A model generated the notes under the pieces. That model had not been told where the DNA came from and did no database searches. It was given only the letters and a program-made list of their open reading frames with translations. A DNA stretch of 64,000 nucleotides from Odontesthes bonariensis (lineage: Eukaryota > Chordata > Actinopteri > Atheriniformes > Atherinopsidae): NCBI RefSeq assembly GCF_027942865.1, contig NC_134528.1, positions 8,117,586-8,181,585 on the forward strand. The letters run 5' to 3'. Positions 36,101 through 49,800 of the stretch are shown here, piece by piece. A program made the translations under genes and the position numbers. How positions within the stretch are numbered: position 1 is the first letter of the stretch; the number at the start of each line of letters is the position of its first letter.

Positions 36101-39100
36101 GAAAAGACATGCATCCACATGATGTAAAAGAAAATGTGATTCATCATTGTTCCAGTTCTGATGCTAATGTGTCCATTGTAGGTGCTTTCAGTGGAGGACA
36201 AAGGTCAGCAAGGTCACCCTGACCGGTCTGCAGCAACAAACTGCGGCGCACTGTGTGTTCTGACACCTTTGTGTCAGAACCAGCAATTAACTTTGTCAGC
36301 AATCTAAACTGCAGAAGCTCTTTTTTTTACTCAATCTGGCTGGATCGAACATGGCCTCGCACTTATCCCCAACTTGGCTACCCATGTCTCGTCAGCTTTA
36401 CTTTCTTGGAGCATTATTGGTAGGTCCGAACCACTGTTGACCATGAACATCCAACAAGGACTGCAGTTGTGGAGATGCTTTGACCCATTGCAACGAAATG
36501 ATCAGTGTTTTTCACTTCCTGTCTGTTAGTGGTCGTAATCTTATGACTGATGGGTTTATTTATGGGTTCATTATCTCAAGCGCCTTAAATGTTACAAATG
36601 TTTGTCGTGTATTTAAAGCATTTCCTTAAAATGCAGTTCATTAAACGCTCTTGCATTATATCTAAAAATTCTCCTGCCTTAATTGCTATTTTAATGTACA
36701 GCAATTTGGACAAATGTGCTTTATGAATTCACTTGACTCCTTCGGGGAAGTTAAAACCAGACACGTTAAAAACAGAACCATTGTTCTTAATTGTCTTGTA
36801 GTCATGACGTGCTATTCCTTTTTTTGTTCTGTTTTCATTTCCACTTTTCACAATCAGCCAAACTACTTTTATCTATGCCCTTGTTTGAGCTTACCTCTGA
36901 TGTAGCCTTTTTCTTTGACTGACTGCAGCGTGGGGCGCTTAAGGAGCAACTTCATCAGCTTGGTTCGAACCTTCTTTTGGTCAGTTTCTCCTGCAGAGCT
37001 GGATGAGTGTGTGACACTTGGTTTGGTGGCTAAAAAGAGCGACGACAGACGTTTAAGATAATTGTAATTTAGCTCTCAATGGGGCTGATGTCTCAAACTG
37101 GGTCATCGTGATTCCATCATTCATGGCACATTTAAATCAGACACAGTTTGTTTAAGCAGTGAAGGAAAATCAAGTCTTTTTTCAGGTTACATTTTCGCTT
37201 GTCGAAGCCACCTCCAAGTTTGTCATCTCGCTCTGGGTTGCCGATCTTTTCATACAAATCTCCGTCTTCCTCCTCAGAATGGTGGTCATGGTACTCCTGA
37301 TGAACACAGACCAACTAAACAAGTGAATCTAACGAAGATGTCGCACAATATTAACACGTTTTGAAAAAAGACTTTGAGTGAAAGAAATTCAGCATTCAAA
37401 ATGACCAAATTGATGAAGAATTACATGAACATAAGAATTGTTGTGTTTTCAAACCATTTTTATCAGTAGATGTTGTGCTCCACCCCCCCTCGCCCTGCCA
37501 TCAGGTTGCATTGGCATGTTACTACTGTAGCCCAGAAGGGACAAACCATGCATTGGCTCTAAAGCAGGTGTTTCGAGTTTTTTTCACGGCCACCAGAGAA
37601 TTATTTCATTTTTTTTAAAAATATTCATAAAAAAAGTATTTGCCAGAATTAATATTGTCATCTCAAGTGCAGAATGTAAAATTTCAGATACTGTAAATTG
37701 TGACATTGAAATATTCTTGAAACAGGCAGAAAGAAGACATTCAGTGGGATATGGTGGTTGATTTTCTTTATCCTTGGCCAGATTGGTCAAAGCTGTGAGC
37801 CTATGTTTCCAGGCTTTATACAAAGCTAAGTATTTACTGGCTGTACCTTCATATTTCTTCATAGACATTTATGCAACATCAGACTTTACTTTGAGTCTTA
37901 ACTTTTTCAAAAAAAGACAGAACAATCCCATAACATCTGCCTTTTTTGCAGGGGTTTTCTAATAATTTCCTTTTATCTGTGCTGTGCAATGCAAGGACTT
38001 ACAAGTTGTCGTATGGTGTCCACTAAGACTTTGTGCCAGTCAGTGATGATGCTTTCTGTATCATACTGTATCAGAAACTCCACGCCATTCTTTCCTTTTA
38101 ACTGAAGGAGAGAAAAATGAGATTGAACAGGACAAATAAATAGTCTTTCTTTGGATCTCAAGGGAAATAAATATGTCAAAAATCACCGCTGAAGTCCTTT
38201 CACTCATTCATCACAACAGTTTATCAAACTCTGGTAATGAATATATGAAAGGATGTTTTAGTTGTACATTCATGGAGCCATAAAAGCATACATTAAAAGG
38301 CCCAATTTATATTGCGCTCCGTGTCAACAAACGAACACACCTCTAAAACATTCTTCTTGCTCGATTTGTCCTTTGAGGCCCAGCCAATCGTCGCTCCTCT
38401 GAGGTCCACGGTGAACTCTGGAACAATCTGATTGGTCTTGTTCTGTGTGGGGAAAAATATCCAGCTGTTTACGAAACTGACTGCACCGCATTCCAAGAGG
38501 CTAACAGCATGAAACAAAAGATGTGGCTGTCCCCACCAGCTCGTGGCCCGAGGGCTTGTCTGCACTGTCACACCTCACGGAAGTGACACAGCAGTTGACG
38601 CCATGCTGCAGTTCTGTGTTTCATTTTTCAAAGTAGATACGAAATGTGAAAAAAAAGGCGTGGTTTGTATAAACAAAAAGTCTAACTATTCAAATAAGTT
38701 TTACAAAAAGATTAGTGATTGATTCTGCACTTAACTACACCCTCGCTTAACCCTGTCATGATGTACAGAATGCTAAAAGCGCAGGAATTCAGCATACAGG
38801 TATCAGAGCTTTTTAGTTACCCAGAGGGAGCACTTTCCTCTCTTGTGAGTCGTTACATAGAAAAGTCCTATCATTATCGTGAAGTGTAAGACGTACCGCG
38901 GCACCTGTTGCTGCAGACTTTGGGTCTTTGTGGAATGTTAGCATTCCTCCGTGAAGAACCGTCCATGTCTGACTCCAGTTTTTCCTTAAAATGGGTAAAA
39001 CAACCATGACTGATACAGGAAAACAAGGGAGAGGTTTGGGGATAATGTCACATGGTGTCACACTTGTTACACAAAGATAATAATATCTTGCTCACCTCAC

Positions 39101-42100
39101 TTTTTTTCCATTCTCACATACTTTTGTTTTGTTGAGGATTCCAGCTTTCTCCAAATTCTGCACCTAAATTGACAACGGAAATTACATTTCAATTCTTTGT
39201 GGACTTCATCAAACTATTAGACCTATGTGAGAAGGTAGATCATGTAATGTTATGAGGGACACAAGGCTCTGATCACAATGTTGATAACCTGTTAAACAGC
39301 TCTAAAAAATACAGCAGTTACAGCTGGTTCTGTGTAAGCTTAAGCGAATGGGATAGTGATATTTCAGTTTGTGTTTCTGTTGACAAATTTCACGAAAGGA
39401 ATACAGTTCAACATTGTGATGGCCTCAGTAATGACCTCGATTCTCTGTCTGAGCTATAGCAAGTAGTTGAGCACATGCAGGACATATCTGCAAAAGCTTT
39501 AGCACCCAAAAACATTTAATATCTCCAAACTTTCATCAATGTTACAGTCCTTTATTTGATTGTCATAAGTAAGACTTGTTAAAAATCTTTTAAATGGCAC
39601 AACTTTACTGACTCCCGAAGCAATTGGCTCCTCTGAACACACTGGAAAAAATGCCCCTCCAAAAATAAGTAAGAAAAACAACAAATACAAGGCGTTTTTG
39701 CTTGAAACAAGCAAAAAAAATCTGCCAATGGAACTAGTGAAAATCGGCTAGTCAAGATTTCTTGAAATAAGATGTGATATTTAGGACTTTTGAGATGAAA
39801 GTGATCTTGAAATTAGCTTAAAAACCTCTTCAAAAGTTATAAAAAGGCTTGTTTCATATGATATGAGACTCAAAACAATTTGTTTTCAAGACTTTTTCAT
39901 TTAACAAGATATTCAAGATGTATTGCCTTCAAACAAGTCCCTATATCTGTCTGAAATAGTGCTTGTGAGGCAGTTGTGTCTTATATTAAGTGTAATGAGA
40001 TATTTTGACTAGAAATGAGACAAATATACTTGGTAAGACTTTGATTTTTTCCAGTGCAGCTATCAAGCTCTCTGGAAGTTAAACTAACTGATGCCCACAA
40101 AGCAGGAGAAGGCCGTAAGAAGATAGAAAAGTCTTTTCAGTTATCTATTTCCTCTGTTCAGTGACTAAGAAATGGCGGTTAGCGGGAACAGTGAAAGTCA
40201 CGCTGAGGTCTGGACAAATAAATCTCCCATCTGAATGCAAAAAATTGGTGTTTTGGTGCACTGCTCAACTGTGCAGCCACGCCTGCACAAGCATCACCTA
40301 TGAAGAAGCGTTCCAGCGTCCTCACCACAAAATTCAGCACTGGAAGTTTGCAGCAACTAAGAACATGAACATCTAAGCAGGACTGATGTATTTTATAAAT
40401 ATGTATTTTTTGAGTCCTGTAGACTCGTGAAGCTGAAATAGAACTTCGTGTCCACAGTGAGTACAAGAAAGTTTGAAGAAAAAAGGCAAAATATCGTGAA
40501 AATAACACCTCTCCTATTGTTAAATATAGGGGTGGATTGATCATAATACGGGCATGTGTTGCAGCCTGTTGGTCACATTTCACAATAAGATGAAAGAATG
40601 TATTTAAATTAAACACCAACAGATTCTAACAGCAAACCTCACCCAGCCTCCACAAGCTTAAAAGGGTAATAAACACATTTGGGGAACTATTGTGAACGGC
40701 AGGGAGTGAACCAAAATAATCGCAGCCAAAATCGAAAGTGAAACATAAAGCTGCATTTATGTGCTATTTGAAACCCAAACTTTCAAAAAGCGCTCTGTGT
40801 GAGAATCTTTGCAATGAAAGAAGGTCTGTTTTTCAGAGTGGGGAAAAGTTTGAACTTTCCTCACTCAGAGAGACACAGGTGTGAGTGTGCACATGCGTGT
40901 GGATGTTATGGCAGGCTTACAAGCAGGAAATACAAGGAGAGAGACTGTGTGCTCGGGGAAGAACACATATACAACGCTATATCCTCACATAGCACTGCTG
41001 GTTTATTAAGGTTTAAAGCATCATACTCTATTTCGGAACAACGATTTTGCCTCTCAATTTTCAGATCTGTACATCAGTGAAAGTTTGTGGATTTTAAAAC
41101 AGGAGTGAACAAAACATGGTTTCAAGGAACTCGTGGAACCAGAAACCTTTTGCAAAAAAAAAAAAAAAGGTTGAAAATGACCAAAAGAAGAACTGAAACA
41201 TACCTTGCAGGCTACCAAAATGATTTAGAAACTGTGACATTTCAGGAGTGATTATATTTTTCCATTTAAAAATGGACACCGCCCACTGTTATTTACAGCA
41301 AACACCACTCCATTTACCACAAATTCCATGATGCACGTGGAATTAATCAAACTGCTGTATCATGCCAATGAAGGCACATGTCACATGTCAGCCCAGGGGT
41401 AAGGCTCATCGATGCATCTCACAAAGTTTTGGAACAACAACAGAGCTCATTGGTTCTTTTTGTTGCTAGGTGTTTCGTTTGCAGCTGGAAAAATTGGCAA
41501 TATCACCAAACTTGCCATCTAATATGCATGTTTAATATTTTTAGGAGCCTATTTGGCATGTCTGGAGTGACATTATGAAGGGAACTGCCATTTCATTCAA
41601 AGAACAGAAACGTCCTCGGCTCAGTGAGGCTGCAGAGACGGGCATCTACTCAACAACAACAACACAACAGATGGTTTGCTTATTGCAGCGGGAGAAATGC
41701 ATCACACCACATATGAAGGATAGTGATTCAAATAAATGTGAAACAAATCTGAAGTGATGAAAGATCACACCTTTCACCTATCATAGATAGGCACAGCTAT
41801 CTATGGATCAAGCGCAGGTGAATGCTCAAACTAACAACCCACGTTATAGCGCAGCCACTTCGAGGTCAGATAATAAGGGTTTCTCCAGGGTCTAAACCCA
41901 ATGGCCTTTAGAGAGAGACACAGAACAGCGTTCAAATATGGAACTGATGGAAAGTACCATTTTAAGTATCATCGACTGGACTGGAAGGACACACGTTTCA
42001 CTTACGTTATGCTGCGTCTCTGGAGAGTTTCCTGTGCTGGAGCTGTCACTGCCGTAGTCTGATGTGTTTCTTCTGTGAGTTGGGACAAACCTCTGAAAGA

Positions 42101-45100
42101 AAATAGCAGAAGGACATTTTAAGATTTAAAAGTCTCATTCCATTTAATATTTAAATCTGAAGTTTAATGCGCTGATTGTACGTAATGTTCCCCATTTATT
42201 TGCTTTAAACTGCATGTCTTGTATTAAGTGTTTATTTGTTCCACATTTTGTCTTGTAGCAAAATAGTGAATAGTGTTTCTAAAAACATTCGCATTTTCCG
42301 TCATTTGCTTCTGAAACATCTTATACAAGAACTTATTGGCAAAGAAATATTAGGGAGTGTCCACATGGCTAATATTTGCTATGGTTCAACCCTTTTAGAT
42401 CCAACTAAAAGAAGTCCTCTAAAGACCAAAGGTCACCCTTGCTATGTCCTTGAGCTCGATGTTCAATCTCTGTCAACACTGAGTTGTGTAAGGAGGAAAA
42501 ACACAAGGCCAAATAAGGCCTTATTGACACAAATGTCCCTCCTTCTCCATCTGTGTCTGCCAATCAGACAGCAAAGCAGTTGATTTGCCTTGCTAAATAA
42601 GGGTTCAAACCTCTGATAAACACAGACTTACCTTCACTACTTGCCTACTGCTTGACTGAAGCTTTATATTTAAACTGGCTGACACACCCTGGATGTGTGA
42701 CACATGTACATGCAGGTCTGAGTGTCTGTTAGTGTGTGTTGTTATGTGTACATACCCCATCATCTTGGGCGGAGCTTAATTGAGCAGGCCCCATGGTGTG
42801 TCTCCAGTTTTTGATGACTGACACATTATCTGTCTCAACACCATTCTCCACCCTGAACTGGCTTTGAGCTGCAGGGGCCTAGACAGTCAAGACAACAATT
42901 ACACATCATGCACAAAGTGGAAAGTGACTCAGTTTCTACCCTCGAACTGGATTTATTAGAAATTGGAACTGGTGTCTGAAAACCACCAAAAGTTGGCAAC
43001 TGCTTAAGTTTGTGTAGCAGTGAGGGATCTTAACCTCAGGCAGGTTCCACTGAGACCTGGTGCCGTCTCTCAGGTAGTAATAGGTCTGCCCCCGGTCATC
43101 CACAGACTTGATCCACTGTTACACAACAGAAATGTCTTTGTTAGAACTGTGTTATTGTCCATAATGTTTCTAAAAACAAGAAAGGATGTAAAGTATTTTA
43201 AAACTTGAAAGAAAAAGCCTTGACACCGAGTAAAATGTAATCAATAAATAGAATGTAATAAATGGCAAGGATTCAAACCCCATATCCAGTTGAGACTAGT
43301 AAAAAAAGGATTATACATAAAATGTTATATATACACTCAATTTGAATTTAACACTTGATCTCTGTAAGTGTTTCCAAACTAAGGAGACTTTTTTCTAATC
43401 TCGTGATTGGCTAATTGCCTAAACTGCAGCAGGCAAGCTTAGAACCAGAATCTTGGGGGTCTATTTACATGCAGAATGTTATTTGGCATCGTCTTACTTA
43501 AATAAATAAAAAAGCTTTCTATGAATAAGACATCATCTGGATGGCAGTATGAGTTGCTCCAAAACTTGTCTGTATTTGTCAGCAGTGATTGTGCCGTCAC
43601 GATGTGAATGTTACTCATGCCATGTATCCGCACTGACTCCTGCAGATAATAAGCTGGACGGTCTCTCCTGTCTTTATGCAAGAGGAGGCAGGGTCCACAG
43701 TTTCAGAGTTGACTTCCACAACAGAGTCTGTTCTTAATGCAGGAGCCTCTGAGGCTATTATTTTAGATAATATTGTGTACCATAGATGATGAAATCTCCA
43801 AAATCTTTACAATATTACACTGAGGAACATTCTTAAACAACAATCCAATTTAAATTAAATCTTAATGGTGTAAGATTCTTCCCTCGTTCTTCCTATCTTT
43901 ATTTAGGGGCCGAAAGCACCTGGTGTACTTAATTTTGACTTTATATAACCATTTCAGTCTTCTGTTGAACTTTTCACAACTTTTTTTAAAACACGCTGCT
44001 CACATTAAATTCAAAATTAGAATTATCATTATGATTTTATTACTATCATTACGATCATTATCATTGTTATTGGTGTTTTTATCCAATTGTTGAACATCAT
44101 TTAACTTTGAAAAGGCATCAGCATACATCAAACAGAACACTTCCTGCAATCATTCTGACAAATGTCTCTGAATGTCAGTGTCTGAGTTTGAAACCTCTGG
44201 TGTCAAACATTTAACTGTTCCTGAAGCACAAGACACAACAATTCCTGTTTTTTTTCCAACACTCACCCAAATGTTTAGCAGGTTCATTTAACTGAACTTG
44301 TGTTTAGGATCTCTGCGGATTGGTTGTACCTGATCTGGAGAGTTTTCGCTGGTGAACACCCACGTCCCGTTGGGTTCAACAGTGAGGTTCCAACCAGGTG
44401 GGGTACTGCGGTCCAGGGCGGCCCGGGGAATGATGGTCCGGCTCATATGGCTGAGGGTGTACTCTTTTGGGAGAGTGGGAGGGCCAGTTGCAAAGTGCTC
44501 CTCGGGGGCCTCTGCCTGATTTGCAGCTGGGTAATCCTCCGAGGGATAGTCCTCCTCAGGGAGTGGAGGCTAGGCATGTAGATTAAATGTGTAAAAAGAT
44601 ATAATAAGAATGTAATAAGAAACTGAGCAAACTGACTTGAAAATAAAACCAATAGCTTTCAGTTTGGACCTGCTGACAGCTACAAAAGGAGCCCGAAAGC
44701 TCATCAGTGAAACATTTAGCATTTCTGGTCAATCTGTTGATCCAGATAAGAGCAAATGTGAAATGAACAGGCTCAAAGTGTTGCAGCAAACACTAATGCT
44801 GGACACTCCCAATTTCACTGTATGTGTTGAAATGTTGCTTGCAATATACAGAATAACTGACAGAGTGAGGTGAAACTTTTTCCAGTGCCATCCTGATTTA
44901 GAGCTCAATGACTTTTCTATGACTTTCACAAAAAAGTCATTTCCATGACCTAAAAACTTAAAAATCTTTCTTGGCCCATTATTGCTGTTTCTCCAGCACA
45001 GATGAAGTCATCTCGGGGTAAAAAAAATGGGGTCAAACGCTGCTTGTGTTTTGTTAAAAACAACAGATTATTTAAATGTTATCAAAATGATCAATGAAAA

Positions 45101-46814
45101 ATGTCCTGCTATCCCCTGATTTTCCTCAAGATACTCAAAAACAAATATCATCACACGTTTCCAGCTCATTCAAAATGAGGACAGATGACTCTGTTCTTCT
45201 AAAGTAAGGGACACTACTGCTGGGGACTTCTGCGCTGGAGCTGTGAGCTTTGCTAATGAAATGAGTCGTGTCTGCTATGTAGGTGCAGGAGATTTAATTC
45301 CATTAAAAGCAGACTGTATTTACAGCTTTCCCCTGGGTGAAGCTAAAACAGGAGACAGAGAAAGGCTAAGTAGAGCAGCCAGGCTGTCCTTACCGGCCCA
45401 TCCTCATGAAACCTGTGCACACTCATAGGCTCAATCAGAGGGGGATAGGGGCTCTGCTGCTCTGGAGGTTCCCAAGACGTCTCCCCAGACATTGGGTTGT
45501 AGAAGTAGGGGCGACCACTGGTCTCATCCACTAGCTGTTCCCAGTCTGAGGTCCACCCAGGGGGGGAGGAAGTGGACAGAGAAAGGACAGGAGACCGAGG
45601 AGGTGTGAAGGAGCAGGGCTCCTCTGCAGGGAGAAGCTCGGGATCTGAAGGGGAGTTTAAAAAGGGGTTATCCCAGGTGGTGCGCCCCGTGGGGTGGTGG
45701 TAGTAGTATTCCTGTCCACTGTCCTGGTCAACATGCACCTCCCATTCTTCTGAGTCAAGGTAAGAAGGAGAGCAGGGCGAAGCAGCGGAGGGGGGAGACT
45801 CTGAGATGCTTTGGCGAATCTGTGCTACATTGACGTACACTGCGGTCCGGAGACTCTCATTCTGCACCTGTGGGAAAACAAAAAGGAAAGAAAAAAGCTG
45901 ATGAAACCCAGATGCTTGAAAGGCACAGGAAATAATGTTGGTGCAACAGTGAGTCTTTTATTCTCCAGGTGAATTTAGAAGCAAAATAAAGTTCCAAACT
46001 GCATTGTTGTCACTTTTGTGCAGATGTAAACACAATTATTCAGCCCACTGCTCTTACTATTCCTCTCCCTAGATCAGCCTTCTGCATCTAGCAGAGCACA
46101 GGAAGTTGTCTACCGCGGAAAAGAAAAAAAAGAAAAAAGAAATAGCACTGAATCATTCTCCTCACACCGATGATCAATAACTTCACACCCACACCCTTTT
46201 TTAATCTATTAAACGGTGTCCAAAGTTCCTTTCTATGTTAAGTCCCCTCTGACAAAGTAAAAATAATAATAATAGAGTGCTGAATTGAAAAAAAACCCTC
46301 ATATATAGATCAACATCTGACCACAGGCCAACAGCAAAAGACTGAAAACTGGGTTAAACGTCAGCTCTACAGTAGTGCATTAACTTTGGACTCATTGTCC
46401 TAATGCCAAACAAGCTATGCATGGTGTCACGAGTAGAAACTCTTCAGTGTTCCATGGCTTAAAAAACGCCATTCTCAGTTTTCACTCATCAAAAAGAAGC
46501 TATTCATAAACAGAGCGCCACAAGGCTTTATTTGCTGCACGGCAGGACCATGGCATGCAAAATACACCCAGTCATCACAAGTAATTTGTTTAAAGAAGGC
46601 CAGTGAAAGTGACACTGAGTATCATGAAAGGCCGGCTCTGTCCTCAGCACTGCCGAAGCTGCAATGTAAAAACAACGAAAGTGTCAGAAATCTGAATGCA
46701 ACTCCTGCCAAGACAAAACTGATGTTTTCTCACCTGTGCTCCACTGATGCGCTTAAACCTCTTTGTAAAAGTCCTGGATTTTATCGCCCTGCACAGCCTT
46801 TCTTTCGCCATCAT
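32970..46814 (-). CDS. arhgap27: ARHGAP27 short form (alternative start, predicted)
   Basis: Joining 46734-46814 to the sixteen exons from 45394-45867 down to 32970-33147 gives 2277 nt, 758 residues, without a frame break. It keeps the WW, PH and RhoGAP parts but lacks SH3 and the proline-rich linker. The new start is basic (many Lys and Arg in 27 residues), which could favour acidic membranes. That role is inference. Confidence 0.6.
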
Positions 46815-49800
46815 GGTGGCTCAAATAAAAGAAGAGACTGCTGTCTGTTTCGGACTGAACTTTGACTACGTCCTGTCTTACAGCTAGCATCTCTGTCTAT
46901 ATTTATCAAGACCTCTGTGTGCTTTTGTTGCATCTGGTCATCGCTGTGATAAACACGCTGCACTAAAAGAGGAAACATGTTACAGAAGCCAACATGCAGG
47001 GCCAAAAGTTAGTATTTAACTTGGGCGGTAAGAATTTGTGAGGTACTTCCTAGAGATTTTTCATAAAAGGACGAAAAGCCTCACTCTGTGGTTAAATATT
47101 TGTTTGTTTGTTAGAAAAGATGATACAAAAGACACTGACCCAATTTTCATTAAAAGTTGGTAAAGAGGTGGTTAAACAGGCCAACGTAAAAAAAAAAGTT
47201 TTGGTTTCTGCATTTAGAGCATTGTTGAGCCAACGAGGTCGAAATTGGTGCTGCTCTCACACATGTAACCTTTAAAGCTTATGTTTAATTTTCACAAATA
47301 AGATAAGCTCAACTTGAGTTGAAGTACATTTTCAATGTTTTTGTCAATATTGGAGTTCCTGCCATATTTTTTTCATAAGATGTTTAACATTTGTATTAAT
47401 TTACCACGAAAAGGGGAATTAAGTAAAATTGGGGTTTCCACAATAACTACTGATGTTTTGACCTTTTATAAGCCAATTATTGGCCAAACTGTGGGAGTGT
47501 CACTTCCTGATGTGAGATGAGCGTGCTGAGATACAACAAGCGCATGTGCCATACATTCCTAACCTGGCATGTACATATTAAAAAAACCTAGAGAAATTGG
47601 GGATCATGCTCGTCACTATTTTGGGTGGATCGAAGACTTACTAAATAGCCAAAGCTTTGTGTCTATGAGCAACAGTTCAATCAGTATTTTAGCCCCTGTG
47701 AGCCTCTCCAAATGATAATGTATTGACAGACTCTTAGTAAACAAGAGGAAACAAGCAAACACGCTCACTTCTGCAGGATGAACCGATGGCTTTAGCCATC
47801 ACATACACTGTAAATCTTAATTTTTCATTTTTATTTTCATCTTAGTTGTTGCTGTCAAGAAGGTTAGGTTTTGGCTTAGGGGTGATTAGAAGTCGAACAG
47901 AGCTGTACATACAAATAGGTCACCAGCATCTTAGTTTTATAGATCTGAATGACCCCTCAGTGCGTGCTCACATCAGGCAGCAACTCATACTGTGTAGTGA
48001 CAGGGAGGTCTAAAGGTCAACGGGTCAACTTGTCATGTCAAGCGTGGACAATTGATGTGTGTGCCATGAATTCAAACTTTTTTTCACATTTGTTTTAGAA
48101 TAATTTCCGAGGCCAGCTTTAAGTATTTTAGAATTTTAGTGTATTAACCTGCGTTCATTTTCTTGAATCTAAATTTTGTAAAAATGGGTTTTTTAAGGAA
48201 TCAATTTCAAATTTGGAGGTATGTTTTCATTGGGTGGGAAGTTTTGCAAGGTAAACTCTACAATAAGCTTCAAACTCTCTCAATTTTGGAAGTAACAGGC
48301 TACTTTTACACAACTGCTAATAACCTTTTTCTAATTAGTCATTTTCAATATGAGCACTTCTACTTTTAGATTGTGCTGTTACTTATTATGAATATGTTTT
48401 ACTCGACTTTAAATCAAGCTAACATGAATAAAATGTGTAGAATATTAAAGCAAGAGAAGCATTTCTGCCTTTATTTGTCTGCAGCTATTCAGTCTCATCT
48501 CATTATCGTCCTTTCTTCATTATTGATCTAAATATAATCATGAGGCAATCGATGTGGACAACCAGACAACTGACCCGAAAACAGATTGATTTCAAACAGC
48601 ATACTGGCGACTATACAGAGGCAGACAGGGGAAATGAAAGAGCGCTGAAATAACTACGCTGGAATGCCCCCATCCTTTGGAACTGATCATTAAAGTCCAA
48701 CTACATGCAGAGAAGGTTGAATACTGTGCCGATACACAAAAGCAGATACATCAATTTAAATCGAATACACATTGTGACGACTGTTGCTTGCAGTGTGTCA
48801 GCCCTGTGTAGTAAACACATTTCAGCTCAGGCACTTCCGTACAACTTCAGTGTTTTTTTTCAGTTAACTTGTCTTCAGATAGACATAGTTGCTACTTCCA
48901 GTGGTTTTTCGCATTCATCACAACTAGTTTAATCAAAGATTAAAATGATCTTTGGACTAGATGGCTTTTGACCCCTTTTACTTATTGTTAATAATTTATC
49001 TTTCCACAAAAATAAAAATAGTCCACAAAAACAATCATACTAAAACTTTTTACTTTTAGTACTCTAAAGTGCATTTTGGTGATTATAATTTTGTGTTTTT
49101 AGTTATGAACGTAAACACAGTTTTTTTTTTTTTTATTTATACTGATTTTTTGAGTACTTCTTCCACCATTTCTCCTTTGCCCTATTTTGGCAGTGTACAG
49201 GGAAGGTGAACATCAGGGGTTTTTTTTATTATTACACTCTTGTATCTTGTACCAGCCACAGTGTATGACAGTATGTGGTTACTATTATGCAACATTCATT
49301 TGTAGTGCCAATAACAGACTAAAATATTCACAGCTGGCTGACAGCTGCAAACAGTTCTTTCAAACTCATAACGCAGCACTCGAGACACATATCAATTTTA
49401 TAATGCCTTTTGATCGCGTACAAGGACAAGTGGTTTTTAACATCCAGATGTTAAAGAACTGTTAAAGAACAAAAACAACATTCAAAAAGCAGGGCGCTGT
49501 CAATTCACAGTTTACGTCACTTCATTGTGGACAGGAAAAGAAAACAAGTGCAGTGGAGGTATGTTTCTGTGAAACCGGAAGCAACACAGATGTCAAAGCA
49601 TTCGAACAGAAAACGAACGCTAACAACAGAAACTTTAAGTTCTACAATGACCTTATCAAAGCTACTTTGGCAAAGTCAGAGCGATCACCTACCGGAGCCG
49701 CCACTGGCAGAGTCAAGCCCCGCTTGGCCTGGTGACCGGACCAAACCCTGGAGTATGTGTCCATCATGTTTATGTCCTTCTGTCTATAGGATCCATTAGT

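Noticed and set aside
40179..40619. 146-codon minus-strand ORF
   Set aside because: No domain, no splice context and it lies in an ARHGAP27 intron; composition looks like ordinary noncoding sequence.
42236..42583. 115-codon plus-strand ORF
   Set aside because: Antisense within an ARHGAP27 intron with no motif and no neighbouring splice signals.
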